From positions 1,798,001-1,862,000 of the forward strand of contig JAPFBL010000049.1 of the NCBI GenBank assembly GCA_026182355.1: a stretch of 64,000 nt of DNA, in the 5' to 3' direction. Below, in pieces: positions 1 to 12,654 of the stretch. The notes under the pieces are model-generated. The model saw only the letters and a list, made by a program, of their open reading frames with translations. It was not told where the DNA came from and did not search any database. Source of the stretch: Hermatobates lingyangjiaoensis. Lineage: Eukaryota > Arthropoda > Insecta > Hemiptera > Hermatobatidae. Each line of letters begins with the position of its first letter. The first letter of the stretch is position 1. Made by a program: the position numbers and the translations under genes.

Positions 1-14
1 GAATAATAATATAA

Positions 15-17
<3 letters not shown>

Positions 18-50
<33 letters not shown>
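18..50. repeat. (TA)n microsatellite
   Basis: Pure TA dinucleotide run directly abutting a Penelope-like terminal fragment. The same pairing of a TA run with a PLE-derived edge recurs through the window. Confidence 0.95.
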
Positions 51-51
<1 letters not shown>

Positions 52-160
52 AAATTAAAGTTTATCAGAACTTGGTCAGTTCTTCAGATTCAAATTAAAC
101 TCTTATTGCCAACGTTTCGATTTTTATTTAAAACATTTTCCATGGGCCTACAAAACAGAG
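52..160 (-). mobile_element. PLE-type terminal fragment, copy 1 of 3, with degenerate hammerhead-like motif
   Basis: Read on the minus strand, this block matches 28639-28735 (plus) and 52364-52430 (plus). All three share a GAAACGT(T/C)GGCA segment followed by a GAGTTTRATTT stretch and a tail of about 45 bases. In this copy a hammerhead-like motif at 109-146 keeps the stem II hairpin of TTTT/AAAA type and the GAAAC box, but its first core box is eroded. The identity as a PLE terminus is inferred from the ribozyme-like motif and the TA-run flank; no coding domain is present here. Confidence 0.5.
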
Positions 161-329
161 GAAATATAAGAAATAATTCAATCATTCAGAAATCAAACAT
201 AAATAAAAAGTGCAATGATGTCAGAAATTTACTACTATTGTTATGCTTGTACAACAACAGTGAACAGCAGCAACACCACCGCCAAGAACGATACATAAAA
301 AAAGAACAAGTACGTACATACTGACGAAC

Positions 330-3300
330 AGTATATTATAATTTTAATTATTTACATGATGATGTCGAGGCAAAAATAATTAACAAGTAATTGGTAATGT
401 ATCAGGTTACACGCACATAAAAAGAAAAGAAATTGTGTTCATTCAAAAATTATGTATTAAATTGTGTTGGATGTAATTATGAATATTTACAGACTATTGG
501 ATTACTGAATTAGTTATAAGATGAATCTATTTGTTGTATTTCATATGTCAGTTGAATTGAAGTTGGCATATTGTAAATCAAATTTCTATTAAAGTTAAAT
601 TAAATGTTAAAGACTGGAGGCTGAGAGGGTAATGTATAACTTTTCTTGGTCTCCCCTCCCATGTGTTCCATCAATCACACGTGTCGCCTGTGCGACCACC
701 ACCTGATTAGTCTTCTCTAATTTCTCAAACCACAAATAGAACGTGTTCTTTCATTTTCTTTAGTTCGCTATAAGAGCTTTACTAATGATTCCAATTAGGA
801 CTCTCATAAAAAGTGTTGTTTTTTTAAGTTTTCTATATTCTTATAGCACATCCAATAAAGGCACAATTTTTAAATGCTATTCAAACTGTACAGTATATTA
901 TATTTTTATTAATAATTATATAAAATTGTATTGATATTTATATGATAAATATTGCAGTTTAATGTGTAAAATATAATTTTAATATTTTTTCTTTCAATAA
1001 ATTGATTGATCTCTTCAAGATTTTTAGTATTAATTTAGTGCAATTCTGAGTTTTAGTTTATATTAAATAGACTCAAGAGTGTATTAACTTTGTGTACATT
1101 AATAGTTGATTTACTTTCAAATAATGATAGAACTAGAAAATATGATCTGCTTCTATACTAATGTATGCATACTTATACCATGTATACTTGAAGATCATGC
1201 TGCCTGATATGACCGATCACACCCTGATTCATTTGAAATTCGTGAATGAAAACAACAAAACTTATTGTTTCAGTCATTGTTGAGACTATGTAAAAGTTTA
1301 TTAATTATGATAAATTATTTTACGACATGACCTCTATACTTACAAGGGAACCAAAATAAACACCGGAAAACGAAGAGACGAAAAAATATACAAACCTCAG
1401 TATGACTTATACAAACGAAAATAAAAAATAATAGCATTACACAGTAATGAAGAGACTATAGTAGAAGTACTGCTTTCATAAGACGGGTTACCATGGACCA
1501 ATAAAATAATATTATCTTATAAGTAGTGGAGATATTAATAACCCTACGTATAGAAAGAAAATAAGAGAGCAAAGTGATGGTGATGGAACTAAAACCTTTT
1601 CTCAACTCTTTAAACTCTTTTTATTCCCCACTAAGAAACAGAAGACCCAGTGTTAAAAAAAGAAAACCGATAATCTCCTATCCCCTTTACAGCTCTCTCC
1701 ACACAAAATAATTCCTTCCAACTGAAATCTTCATCACGATGAACAAACTTCCGTCCAAAAAACTGTTCCAGCTACGTCTTAATTACAATGAAAATTTTCA
1801 ATAACTTCCTCATGAACCCATCATGCTTCTTACATACATTTTTTTATCGCTCAAAGAATAACGTACTTTTATATTGTATGTAAATTTCATGCTAATTATG
1901 TTAAAATCCCGTAAATCAATACTCACTCTAATTTCAAAAGACTTATAATCAGTTTTCTACCAACAATTTAAACCATCTTTGCAAACTATTTCTACATAGC
2001 CTTCATCTTATTGTAGAATCGCAAATTTTATAAGAAATGAATAGTCAAGATAGTAGAACCTTCTTGTATGATAAAGAGTTCATAATGAAAAAAAATATAT
2101 ATATCCTTTTCTAATAAGAACGTCAATTGTCAAAGCAAATTCCATTTAAGTACACAAAGTTTGGACACTCAAACAACCAATGGTTAAAAAATTTGAACAT
2201 ACAACCAGTGGTGCAGTTAAACGACCTGAGTGCCTAAGCCACCGAGACTGTATGAGAAGTTTCAGAAAGCAAGAATATAATATGTGAAATTATTCATTCC
2301 ACCAGAGCGATAAAAAAAAAATAAAAAGTAATTCGTCTCCATAAAAAGAAATGTGGTATTTCAATATTTAAAATCTCAAAGATTAGATCAAGACACCTAA
2401 CATTTACTACTTTTTATACAGTCAAGTAGTAATATGTCATAAGAAGATCAGAAAAGAAGATCTAGTCTTAAGAAGTTCTTTGAGAAGTGTTGATCTAATC
2501 TTTGAGAATTCCTTATCAGTATCAGTGCTCCTGAATATTGAATGTTTTTGATCTTCTTCATTGTTCAAATCTAATTAAAAAATGATCTCTATACGACCTA
2601 GATTCATTAAACTTACAACATATCATTCTCGCTCTATCATTTTTTCTAATTTTATTTGAGAAACAAACAGTTGTTCCGATTGAAATTAAATAATACTTAA
2701 AATAGTTTTAATTACAAAAGCATTACTTTTGATTACAAAACAAGTGGAAGTTTATGATGACTGTTCATTGAAGCAAAAGAATATCTCTGCCTAATTGAAC
2801 CACATCTCATAGTTATTTCCACTTGTTACCAATTATTTTCTATCAAATAAATATTAAATAGTGTACTAAAATTGAAAATTATTCATTAAATTTATATATT
2901 TCAAATTGTATGCTTACAATTTTTAAGGTTCTTTTTAACAAATATCATTAATATAAAGAAATGAATACAGTTGATAATAATTTACTTCAATTACGAAACT
3001 GTTATTATTATTTCTAATTATTCTTTGGTAATTCAATAAAGACGATGAAATAAAAGGTCAGCCTCCCTTGAATCCTAGTATTTGAATTATCATTTCCAAC
3101 CAGCATTCTCAAGTAATTATTTCTTTAATTTAGATTATAACTTTTTTAAAGAAGTATTTAAATTACTACTAATTAAAATTTATATTTAAAAGTCTGACAA
3201 GAATCAATTTCAAAGTTTTATTGGCATGTTTAGATTTTACTGTATGCACGACAATATTTATTCCATGTACACAGATCAAGTATTCTTTCAAACATTTTTT

Positions 3301-6300
3301 CACGTGACAATGTTTTTATGTGGAGAGGTGGCACTGTTGACTCTTGCCTCTAACCTCTTATCCCTTTTACCTTCCCAAAGCGCTGTATTTCTCAATTCCT
3401 CTGGCCTTCTACTAAGCTTGCCACGACGCATTTCAAGAAATGACTTTGTTCAAAGCACCTCTAGTAAGGTTTTATTTTGGTAGGCTTTAAAATTCTTCCT
3501 TAAGTCATTTGCACTTTCAGCAGTGTTATGATGTTTTTTTTTCTTTTTGGTTTTCAATTTTCTTTTCAGAAGGTATCGATTGAGGTCAGCTTTTATTGTT
3601 AAAAAAGTAATAGCATTTTCTGTTGAATGATTGATTAATATTTTTGTTACAGACATTTCTATTAATTAACCAAGTGGTATTTTAATGAGAGTTAAATTTA
3701 TTCCACTCTGTGTTAATTAAGTAGATGTGGGGTATATTTGTGTGAAAGCATTTTTGAAAAGTATGAGTATTTTGACGGAAAATTGATTTGAATACAGGAG
3801 ATGTATTCCAAATATTTAACCGCAAACCTTAGTCTATTTCTGTTCAGTAAATTTAATTTCAAACCTACACCACCAAAATACTTCGTTGCAGAGATTGTTG
3901 TCACCTGCTTAAGTCAACAGTTTAAGGTCGATCACAACAACATTGATGTTTCAGTCCTCCACCTCAAAGAGGATAAAAATCCTATATGAGGCATTAGGGA
4001 TAACTTCCAGAGTGTATGCCACTCTTCAAGTCCTCCTGTTAGACTTTACCACTGGTAATGGTTGGGGATTCATATACATCCTGTTGCTGTAAAAAAAAAT
4101 CTCTCAATAAATTACTGATCGCACGCAGTAGCTTCGGAGAGGTTCTACTATTTCTAGATTAGTATAACAAACCCCACAAACTCGGCTACAACAGCCAGCT
4201 ATATAGGCTGCCCTAAAATCTTCATTGTTTTCCTTGTCATCAGGAAACAGATAATTTTTTTAAGCACTTGGGTTGACCTCTAGACCAAAACTTCCTCAGT
4301 TGGTTGTTGGTGGAAGGCATGTTGACTTTTAGTCAACTTATAATCACCTTTAGCTGCCTCTCCCCCCAATCCAAGTGGAGAGGCAAATAGGAGAAGGATT
4401 GAAGCCAAAGGCTACAATGATGAGTGGAAGTATCTACGAGAGTTTCAATACTTGTAGGGTGCAGCCTACGATAAGTACGATACTGAATGATTCTGCTGTA
4501 AGTTGTCTGATTAATTATCCCAATTCAGAGGGGAATAATGGCTTAGGTAGGCGTGATTAGGGTGTCTGTTCCAGTAGGATTTTTAATTCCTCTTTTAGAT
4601 CAGTTGGATAGCGTGTCTTTTGAAAACTTGCAAAGGCCTTTTATATGACCTCCATTTATATTTTATATGATTTATATGGTATATATTAATTTCTGAGTTT
4701 GAGGGAGGCCTTAATAATAACCTTAATTATTACATTTTTGGTTGAAACTTGAATCTCAATCCGTTAATTTTTTCGCAGATGAACAACAAATGAAAAGGGT
4801 TGTCGAGCTCTCATTGGTACAATTTGTAGTTCTTATTTGGTAAGAGGTATTTTTGTAGTTACCATGCATGTTCATGATCTAAGATAGACACAACTTGTTA
4901 TGCCATAGATAGTTGATGGTACTTGGTCAATCCCTTTCAAGTAAATTGGATAGATGGCTAGCTATAGCAAACTTCAGCCTGTATTATATATTTAATTCAA
5001 ATATAACACATTCTTTCCACATCTAATAAGGATTATTTTATCTCTTTTCCATGTGTCTGCTTGGGTTTTATGAATACTGCATAAGTCATTTTTTTATTGT
5101 TTATGAATGATGTTATGTATTTTTTTTAATTCTCATTTTTGAAAGTAATAGTTGTGCCTAGTACTATGAAATTCATTGAAGGCAATTCTGATTTTTCTTC
5201 TCCAGCTATTAGCCCTGTCTGAATGATCAGCTGCCTAATGCAATAAGTAAACTTATTTCACACGTTTTAACTTTATTATTACTATCAATATTACTGATTA
5301 AGTTTAATGTTTGCCATCAAAACATAATTCTTATTCAAGTTTCAATTAAAAGAATGAGAAATATAAATATCTAAAGATGATAAAAACCACAAATGGTATT
5401 ATGAATATTTTTATCTCCGATGAAATGATTTATTTCCTTCCATTATATTCGATTGAATTTATTTTTAAAATACAAACCCGAAGTCAGAAGAATCAAACTG
5501 TTTAATTGAATCAACTGAAATTTACAATTTACAATATTAACGAATGTAAAGTTTACAAAACCATACAACAAAATCGTATAATTTGTTCCGTAGTTAATTA
5601 TTTTCATAGAGACTTATAAAATATATATTAACACATCAATGAAAAGTTTATTGGTAATGCTATATTTTGACATCTGTCGTCCTGAGGTGGATGTTTCAAG
5701 TTTCAGTTTGAGTTACGCTGGCTGACTAACGTTCGACTAAAGTATCGGTGCGAAACGCTGACGGAACACTCTCTGCAGTATTGCTACACGACCACTCTTC
5801 TCAAGAGGGACAAAAATAAATTAAATAATTATAAAGAGCCAAACAAAAATAACCTACAAGAAAATAAGTAAAAATCAACGAAAGTAATTAAATTTTAACA
5901 CTGCTTATGTAGGGAAAAGTAATATACACAAAACAGTTATAATAAAGTAATAATGATAATATTTTCCTTATTGTAATAGTTAATTTTGTGTTATTTTAAT
6001 CATCACTTAGTGTAGGTAATTTTCGTTGAGATGTTTTCTTTATGTGCATTTTTTTTTTGTTTATTTGCCTCACCTTTCTGAAGCTGTCAATGGTGTTTCT
6101 TCAAGATTCGGATAGATTACTCGATTATTCCGTTGACCAGTCCCATTCATGCACAGCGTGTCATGTGTGTTATGTTCACTTGTTAGTCAATTGAATTTAT
6201 TTGACTATATAATTAAGAAATTATTTTATTAATTTAACTTATATTTATGTTACTATCTTTATCTTCTGATTATACAAAAATTCATTATTGATAAAAGGTT

Positions 6301-7280
6301 TAAACGATGCTAACCAAAGGAAAAAAACAATAATTAGAAAACTACCTTCTGTGCTGTTAAAGAAACAGAAACACTTCAAGTGAAACTCATAATACAAAAG
6401 AATGATACCAGTAATTATCAGTTTGAAGATACAAAGCAAGATTTTTGGAATTTCTTCAGGGTAAAATTGTCTTGCAAAACGATATAATTATAAAGCAAAA
6501 ACTAGCAAACTTCAATTGAACGTCGAAAACTGAAACACCTAGGTATTTTACTTGAAACCCACAATTAAAACTTTCGGTGTTGTAATACGAGATTTCTTAT
6601 TGCAAGTTACAAAACTAATCCACCTAATCAAAGCAGGGTAGTGTGATTAGTTAAATAATTCTAATTTGTTTAGATATGTAATTAAAATGGGGTAAATGAG
6701 ATTTTTATAGCGTTTCACGAAAGTTTTTAACCCTGGTCTAAATAAGTAAAGGTGCGAGGCGACGGATAACTGACAGTGGTTGCCTAGCTACCTAGGGATT
6801 ACTGTAGACTGATATACCAGCTCGTTGTGTCCTTGTCTTAAAGTTAAGTGGCTTACCAGGAGCTTCAATGCCCAGAAAAGCCTTTACCCAACCATTTCCT
6901 CTGTTCAAATAGGATTTGATCTATTTCTATGGTTTTCTAAAGCTACCACAATCGATTTGTAAGAGATAAAGTGAAAAACGAAAACACATTAATTATTTTA
7001 ATAAAAGATATAGTTTATGCTTTTCCAAAGCTTAAACTTCTGTTATTTTAACCTGAGAACAACTGATATAAGGATTAATAACTTTACAATATTGTATATT
7101 CTTGTTAAACTAGAAAAGTGTTTAGCCGATGGTATACGAGTAACTGTATGCAATAGTTATAAACAGCTGTCTCTTTGCATCAGTTAAATCTATAAAGCTA
7201 CAATTTATATTTTGAAATGTGTTTTTGAATCATTTCTGAATGAGTTTACGACACTAAAGTACAGCAGCAGGACAAGGAGT
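330..7280. other. AT-rich sequence without a recognisable gene
   Basis: No long ATG-initiated frame, splice-bounded exon or RNA gene was recognised. Short open stretches (for example at 3226-3483 and 3801-3989) are not supported by composition or motifs. A short hairpin, TGCCTCTCC paired with GGAGAGGCA, lies at about 4356-4387. A slightly GC-richer patch at 6710-6960 has no identifiable content. A weak tRNA-like A-box resemblance at 2238-2258 on the minus strand lacks a B box. Confidence 0.6.
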
Positions 7281-7289
7281 CTTTTCATT

Positions 7290-7966
7290 ATTATTCATCG
7301 GATCGTTAATACTTTTTAACTTAGTGAAATCATTTAAGTGAATTAAGTACATAATTCATTATTTTACTATGATAAATAGAGAGAAACATCTTATTGACTT
7401 TTAATAGAGAGAAACATCTTATTAACTTTTAATAGAGAGAAACATCTCATTTTTCGCAAAAAACGTAACTTCTATAAAACCATTTAATTTAAATATTAAA
7501 TAAAATAATAAAAATTATTTATTAAGAAACTATTGAACAAATTTTTTGATAAAATGAGTGCATTATAATTTATACATCTGGATAATTTATTTTTAATTAG
7601 GTTTGACAGAATGACCGAGAGTTTTACAAATTTTATTTTAAACATAAAATAATTCATTTGATGGTGCAACTTTATAAGCAAACCTAAAGTGATTAGAGAA
7701 AAAGTATTCCTTCAATTAAATTATATATTAACTTTAGATTTATTAGAAAATTAGATCATAATGTAACAATACTCCTTAAAAGTAATAGAATAAACAAAGA
7801 AAAATGAAAAAATTCACTCATTATAAATTTACACTTTTCTTAACATTAAATAGGTACTTAAAAAAATTAATATATTTTTAACTAGAATCTTGACCAGAAA
7901 TTATTTATCGGATCGTTAATACTTTCTAACTTAGTGAAATCATTTAAGTGAATTAAGTACATAAAT
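7290..7966 (+). repeat. Direct repeat pair of about 59 bp bracketing about 550 bp
   Basis: The block 7296-7354 recurs at 7907-7965 with one mismatch that I can see (TTTTTAAC against TTTCTAAC). Both copies begin CGGATCGTTAATAC and end AAGTACATAA. The direct orientation would suit a local duplication or relict terminal repeats, but the bracketed DNA shows no coding content. Confidence 0.75.
7376..7459 (+). repeat. 28-bp tandem repeat, 3 copies
   Basis: Units start at 7376, 7404 and 7432, each beginning ATAGAGAGAAACATCT. The last copy diverges at its 3' end. This is a minor minisatellite. Confidence 0.85.
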
Positions 7967-8188
7967 ATTCATGTCAACGTTTAATATACACACAAAGATT
8001 CCTCCATAAGAGCTTTATGTTACGTCAGAAAACAGCTAGACGTCAGGTTAATTTGTTGGCTTATTGTATACTAGTCCAAACTATTTTGTTTTAGTCTCTT
8101 ACATTAACTCATTTGGATGAGATCTAACACTTATCCATATTTCTTTTGAGTTAAATCTGTATCTACTTGAGCAGAGCCTTATATGACA

Positions 8189-8390
8189 GCACACACACAC
8201 ACACACAAAGATAGACCAACTTACAAACTTATTTTATTAGACAGTTCTTTTTATAGCCAATAACTATTCATAGTTCAAACATTCATGTTAATCTGTCAAC
8301 CCCTATAATTTTCAGTGTTATCGAAAACTTCTATATCTATTTAAGCTAATCTCCGCTCTTACACCCACACACACACATACACACACACCA
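8189..8390 (+). repeat. Two short (CA)n microsatellites
   Basis: CA runs lie at 8190-8207 and 8366-8389, the second interrupted by a CATA step. Nothing else is recognised between them. Confidence 0.85.
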
Positions 8391-8699
8391 CAGAAAAATT
8401 GAACTCAGACAGACAACCTTGATAAGAGCAATAGGGCCTCAAAATGAGATAATCCTCCATCTAAGCATCAACTTTTGGAAAGAGAGTATTATGCTTATTT
8501 TTTAAAATGTATTTCTAAAATGTTTACTATAGCTGATTAAGTAAATATTACAACAAGTATAGATATTGTATGTAATACAAAATTGTGGAGCATGCCGAAA
8601 ATAACTAATTGACTCATGACAGGGGTAGTGTACGAGAGAAAAAAGAAAAAAATCACAAAAGGCACAACCATACACACACTCACTCACATATAACATCAA

Positions 8700-10110
8700 C
8701 AAAATTTGTGAAACCTATTTTATTAGGTTCAGCGAACAGGAAAACGTGTATTTTAGTTATAAAACCAACAATTTAATTTCCCTCTTTATTATATAGAAAG
8801 TAAATTAAAGAAAAGACTATTAAAAACAATTATAATCTCAGTAGCAATGAAAATATTATTTTTTATTGTCTTTATGGTTGAAAAATAGTGATTATTGGTT
8901 TATTTTATCAATTCTGTTCGAGGTTGATCCTCCTTAATACCCTCGTATAATCTTTCTTGATAAAAGAGTAAACCGTCTAGAACTATCTAAAACTCAAGCA
9001 TTCTCGGTTACTTCAGATGCAATTCCTAGTCAATATGTTTACTATGTGAACTGATTTCTATAGAATAGATGAAGTTACTTTTAATAATGGCTACCATTTG
9101 CTAGGTATTTAGTTTTATTATATGGTTGTAATGAAAATGTTTTTCACAAAAATTGAAGAATTATGTAGCTGAAGTCTACTTTCATGTATACGTTAGGGTC
9201 AGCTTTTTTGTGAACTAATCTGTTTATATTTTTTCCAGTTGCTCTATTATGATCCTAAGCCTAGCGAGTCTAATTCTGACGTATGTTTGATTACAACCTG
9301 ATGGTTTTTTTTTAGCAATTTATTTGTATAATCTAGAGTATAGCCACTAATTATTGCGTATAACTTGACTTAACCTTACTCACAACCCTTACGTGATGAT
9401 TGTTTTTTAAGAAAAATCAATTAAATCGAACTTTATAAATTTCCAGCTAATAATATAAAAACACTGGGTAGAATAAGGTGCTTAATTGACTATAGATATA
9501 TCTTTCTTAGACTAAAATGTATTCTAAAATATCATAAAAGAATATATACACATTGAATTGAATATACATTAAAAATATAGCGAAAGAAACAAATTAAATA
9601 AATAATCAAAGTTAATAACTGTTGATATCCGTTAAATGAGAGAACTAATATCAGTTTATTTATTTGAGGTAATCTAGCGGTTAGCATAGCATTTGCTGCT
9701 GTTTCTAAGTCTTTTGGCACTGCACTAGGTAGAAAAGCCATATGTTTAAAACTTGCACAATATCAAGTACTGTACATGTGACTAAAATTTGCTCTTTGTT
9801 CAGTATTTTAGGGGTTGATAAATTTTCGGTGACCAGATTTCCTTGCAAATAAACTTCTATTTATACTTAAGTCATTTTTTCAGGTATTGAAGAAGTTTGG
9901 ACATACGATATATAAAATTAATATAATTTGGTTGTTATTGTGTAAGTGAATAACCATTAGTGATAACATGTAAACTAATTACTTCAGAAAGGTTGTAAAA
10001 ATTACTTCAATTTAATTCTATAGGAATTTAATATTCAAGATGTACATACTATAAGCAAACAAAATATTTTAGCAAAAATATACCGATTTTGATAAAAATT
10101 TCAGGAAAAA
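8700..10110. other. AT-rich sequence without a recognisable gene
   Basis: I see no gene. A plus-strand patch at 9675-9745 faintly resembles a tRNA-like SINE head (TAGCGGTTAGCATAGC), but no B box follows. Confidence 0.5.
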
Positions 10111-10111
10111 C

Positions 10112-10162
<51 letters not shown>
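10112..10162. repeat. (TA)n microsatellite
   Basis: Pure TA run bordering the left end of a foldback element. A second TA run (about 10339-10360) borders its right end. Confidence 0.95.
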
Positions 10163-10166
<4 letters not shown>

Positions 10167-10338
10167 TTCACATAAACACGTGAAATAACAATCAATGATC
10201 AAACCACAATATGAAATGGTAAAACAAGACAACATGATCTTTCAACCGTAACAAGCGGTCTTCGTCAGAATCAAAAACCCGACTGGAGTTAAGACCCATC
10301 TTAGTCTTGTTTTCCCATTTCATATTGTGGTTTGATCT
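10163..10338. mobile_element. Foldback PLE-terminal element, copy 1
   Basis: This copy belongs to a family also seen at 36120-36328 and 41486-41680, with a longer non-palindromic relative at 44406-44610. All begin with a TTTCACA..AAACACGTG segment and contain a GATCAAACCACAAT block that is repeated in inverted orientation at the right end. Both sides are TA runs. Here the left arm keeps a hammerhead-like motif (10236-10268, minus), but the right arm has lost it. Confidence 0.75.
10236..10268 (-). ncRNA. Hammerhead-ribozyme-like motif
   Basis: On the minus strand the motif reads CTGACGA, one extra A, a stem II formed by GACCG and CGGTT (one G.T pair), then GAAAG. The core letters match the conserved CUGANGA and GAAA boxes of hammerhead ribozymes. 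Stems I and III were not folded, so activity is unproven. Confidence 0.5.
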
Positions 10339-10505
10339 TATATATATATATATATATATACATGTGAGATTAAATTTTCTGCCCACTTTTGTCTTAATTA
10401 GTTTTCTGGATTTCTTTTCCAAATCTCGAAGTCTTACTTTCATTTCTTTAGGAACTAGGTGTAATAACTCACCATATGTTTTGTTGTCCATTTTTTTTAT
10501 TTTTA

Positions 10506-10537
10506 CCGACGTTTTGGTCTTCTTCGACCATCTACTG
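10506..10537 (-). ncRNA. Hammerhead-like motif in left arm of palindrome (eroded)
   Basis: This is the mirror copy of the motif at 11210-11240. It keeps the GGTC/GACC stem II, but the box after stem II reads AAAAC instead of GAAAC, which would be expected to damage the core. Confidence 0.4.
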
Positions 10538-10657
10538 GGTAATTTTTGAACACATACTATTTTAAACTATTTAACATTTTTTAACAAAAACTAAATTTTA
10601 ACGCTCGACTAACAAAATATAAATGTAAACAATTAAACTGACAGGTTGCAATTCCTG

Positions 10658-10984
10658 TTATACACACACAGGTGTGTCTTCAGTTTCTTCATTCCTTGTT
10701 GAATTTCCTATATGTTGAGGTTGGAACTGTTCCATGTTCAACTTGAATATGTTTGCAAAACTTGCAGTTTGATTATTGATACTGGGTCTCTTTTCCAAAA
10801 TATTCAGGGCCTCTACAATACCTAATCTGCTGTGATCGCGTTCTTGATATAGTATTTCGGTATTGTTTGTAAGCATTTCCCTGGTCAGCTTCACTTTATG
10901 TAACCTTTCTGTGTGGTCCTTAGTTCCTCCTGCAGCTAGGTGCATCGTGAGGCGTCTGGATAAAGTTGTGGTTGTGTTGTGCAC
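10658..10984 (-). pseudogene. PLE protein C-terminal fragment (GIY-YIG side)
   Basis: The frame encodes TTTTLSRRLTMHLAAGG, then a Leu/Arg-rich stretch with ILYQERDHSRLGIVEAL and a conserved RPSINNQ-type end. This is the signature of the part of endonuclease-bearing Penelope-like proteins that follows the YIG motif. The N-terminal side, with the reverse transcriptase and the first endonuclease motif, is missing. The reading ends inside the inverted arm at 10658. The fragment is non-functional; its identity is fairly secure from the TTTTLSRRLTMHL block, which recurs at 42492-42790. Confidence 0.8.
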
Positions 10985-11209
10985 ATCTTAATATGGATAA
11001 AGTTGTGCACATGGGACAGTTCCAACCTCAACATATAGGAAATTCAACAAGGAATGAAGAAACTGAAGACACACCTGTGTGTGTATAACAGGAATTGCAA
11101 CCTGCCAGTTTAATTGTTTACATTTATATTTTGTTAGTCGAGCGTTAAAATTTAGTTTTTGTTAAAAAAATGTTAAATAGTTTAAAATAGTATGTGTTAA
11201 AAAATCACC

Positions 11210-11240
11210 CAGTAGATGGTCGAAGAAGACCGAAACGTCG
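11210..11240 (+). ncRNA. Hammerhead-like motif overlapping an ORF start
   Basis: The motif reads CAGTAGAT, then a GGTC/GACC stem II with a GAAGAA loop, then GAAACGTCGG. The second box and stem II are intact; the first box differs from CTGANGA at two positions. The ATG at 11216 of the following frame lies inside the motif, so the ribozyme sequence would encode MVEEDRNVG. Confidence 0.45.
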
Positions 11241-11416
11241 GTAAAATAAAAAAAATGGACAACAAAACATATGGTGAGTTATTACACCTAGTTCCTAAAG
11301 AAATGAAAGTAAGACTTCGAGATTTGGAAAAGAAATCCAGAAAACTAATTAAGACAAAAGTGGGCAGAAAATTTAATCTCACATGTATAAATGAAGGACT
11401 TTTCCCCAAATATACG
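11216..11416 (+). pseudogene. PLE protein N-terminal fragment
   Basis: The ATG-initiated frame has a charged, probably helical segment (MKVRLRDLEKKSRKLIKTK) followed by FNLTCINEGLFPKYTNIY. The C-I-x-E-G-L-x-P-K-Y-T-N-I block is the hallmark of the N-terminal region of Penelope-like proteins. The same block appears independently at 14823-15128 (minus). A TATA-rich run interrupts the frame after the motif and no reverse transcriptase follows. The mirror copy sits in the left arm on the minus strand (about 10361-10540). Confidence 0.75.
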
Positions 11417-11554
11417 AATATATATGTATATATTATTTGTAATGTTATTATTGTTACAATAAATATTAATATCAATGCTATAATTTCTTTTAGTTTATTA
11501 GTACATTTAAGGTTTATTTCCACCAGTAAAATTATTCTTTGTCAAACAAAATAA

Positions 11555-12650
11555 TGAAATTAAGAATTCATATTTATACTGACGGGATTTTATCATATGT
11601 AAGCAATATGATTGTTGTTTAGGATTGAAAGTTGTATAACGTTCAACTACCATTGAGACATATGTTTTTCTAAACAAAATTTATTATAGGATTGCAGGAA
11701 AATTACTGGCCAATATGTACACAACTGTTTGATCTGTCAGTAGACGTCAGAAGTTTCGATAAATATACATACTTCAAAGAGAGTTCACTGTACACATGTC
11801 ACAATATATAAGAGAATAGATTACAAGAAGAGATTACACGTCAAAGTAAACAATGTTGAAAGAGATACATTAGCATTATTTCTGCTTGAACATGTTTTAA
11901 TTTGTTAGTCCCAGCTCTTTGTTTTACGCTTGGAATGGGCTATGTTAACCCAAATTTCTAGTCTATCAGTAAACGAACATGTGCTAACTATTTTAAAAGA
12001 CCTTATCAAAGACTATTACATTAAAACATTTTTCTCGTTAAAAAAGGGAAATTAGAATTTCTACAGTCCATTGTAAAAGTTCTGGTAAGCTCATTAATGT
12101 TTCAAATAAGTGAATAAATATTTTTTTTTAAATTTATAAAACGAATTTCAAAATAAATTACTAATAATATAATAATTTATTATAATTTGTTTAAAATATT
12201 TAAAATAAATATATTCGTAACACAATAGGTCAAGACTATAATGCTAATTTATTACCTTTTACATTATAAATCTACTAGTTTGGAAAGCACAAGAAAAAAC
12301 TAAACTTAAATAGAAGTAATTTATATGGGTAATAATATTTTAATGAAAGTTTATTACAACTCGATATCCTTTTGTATGTTTGTATTCCATAGAATAATAG
12401 GTTACCGTGGCCACATAAAAGTTAAATGTGTTATTAGTGTGCACAATTCTCCGAAGAAGACAAAGGAAGTTTCCACGAATCATTAAGTCCTATATAAAAC
12501 GGCTATGTCCAGCAGACACCTGCCTTGATATCTCATTTAAATTAACAATTGTTTACATTATATCATTCTCTTATCAGTCACTGCAGGTTTAATAGTTTAT
12601 TTTCTGCTCAGTGTGTATGTCACTTGTCATCATATTTCTTGTTTATTTTT
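11555..12650. other. AT-rich sequence without a recognisable gene
   Basis: No gene or repeat was recognised. A motif at 12449-12480 superficially resembles a hammerhead core but lacks the GAAA box. Confidence 0.5.
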
Positions 12651-12654
12651 TACC

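Larger units (their letters stand above)
10361..11390. mobile_element. 1-kb PLE palindrome with inverted arms of about 375 bp
   Basis: The left arm 10361-10735 and right arm 11010-11390 are near-perfect reverse complements around a spacer of about 275 bp. The spacer holds the C-terminal GIY-YIG-side coding of a Penelope-like element on the minus strand. Each arm holds a copy of its N-terminal coding and a hammerhead-like motif. PLEs are known for complex ends with direct and inverted partial copies, so the structure fits an aberrant PLE insertion. A TA run borders the left side. Confidence 0.8.

Noticed and set aside
5695..5765. Hammerhead-like CTGACTA..GAAACGCTGAC
   Set aside because: One base of the first box is wrong and I could not form a convincing stem II between the boxes.
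7296..7965. LTR retrotransposon with 59-bp LTRs
   Set aside because: The repeats are far too short for LTRs, lack TG..CA ends and bracket no coding sequence.
12449..12480. CCGAAGAAGAC..GTTTCC hammerhead-like string
   Set aside because: The GAAA box is missing and stem II is only two or three pairs.
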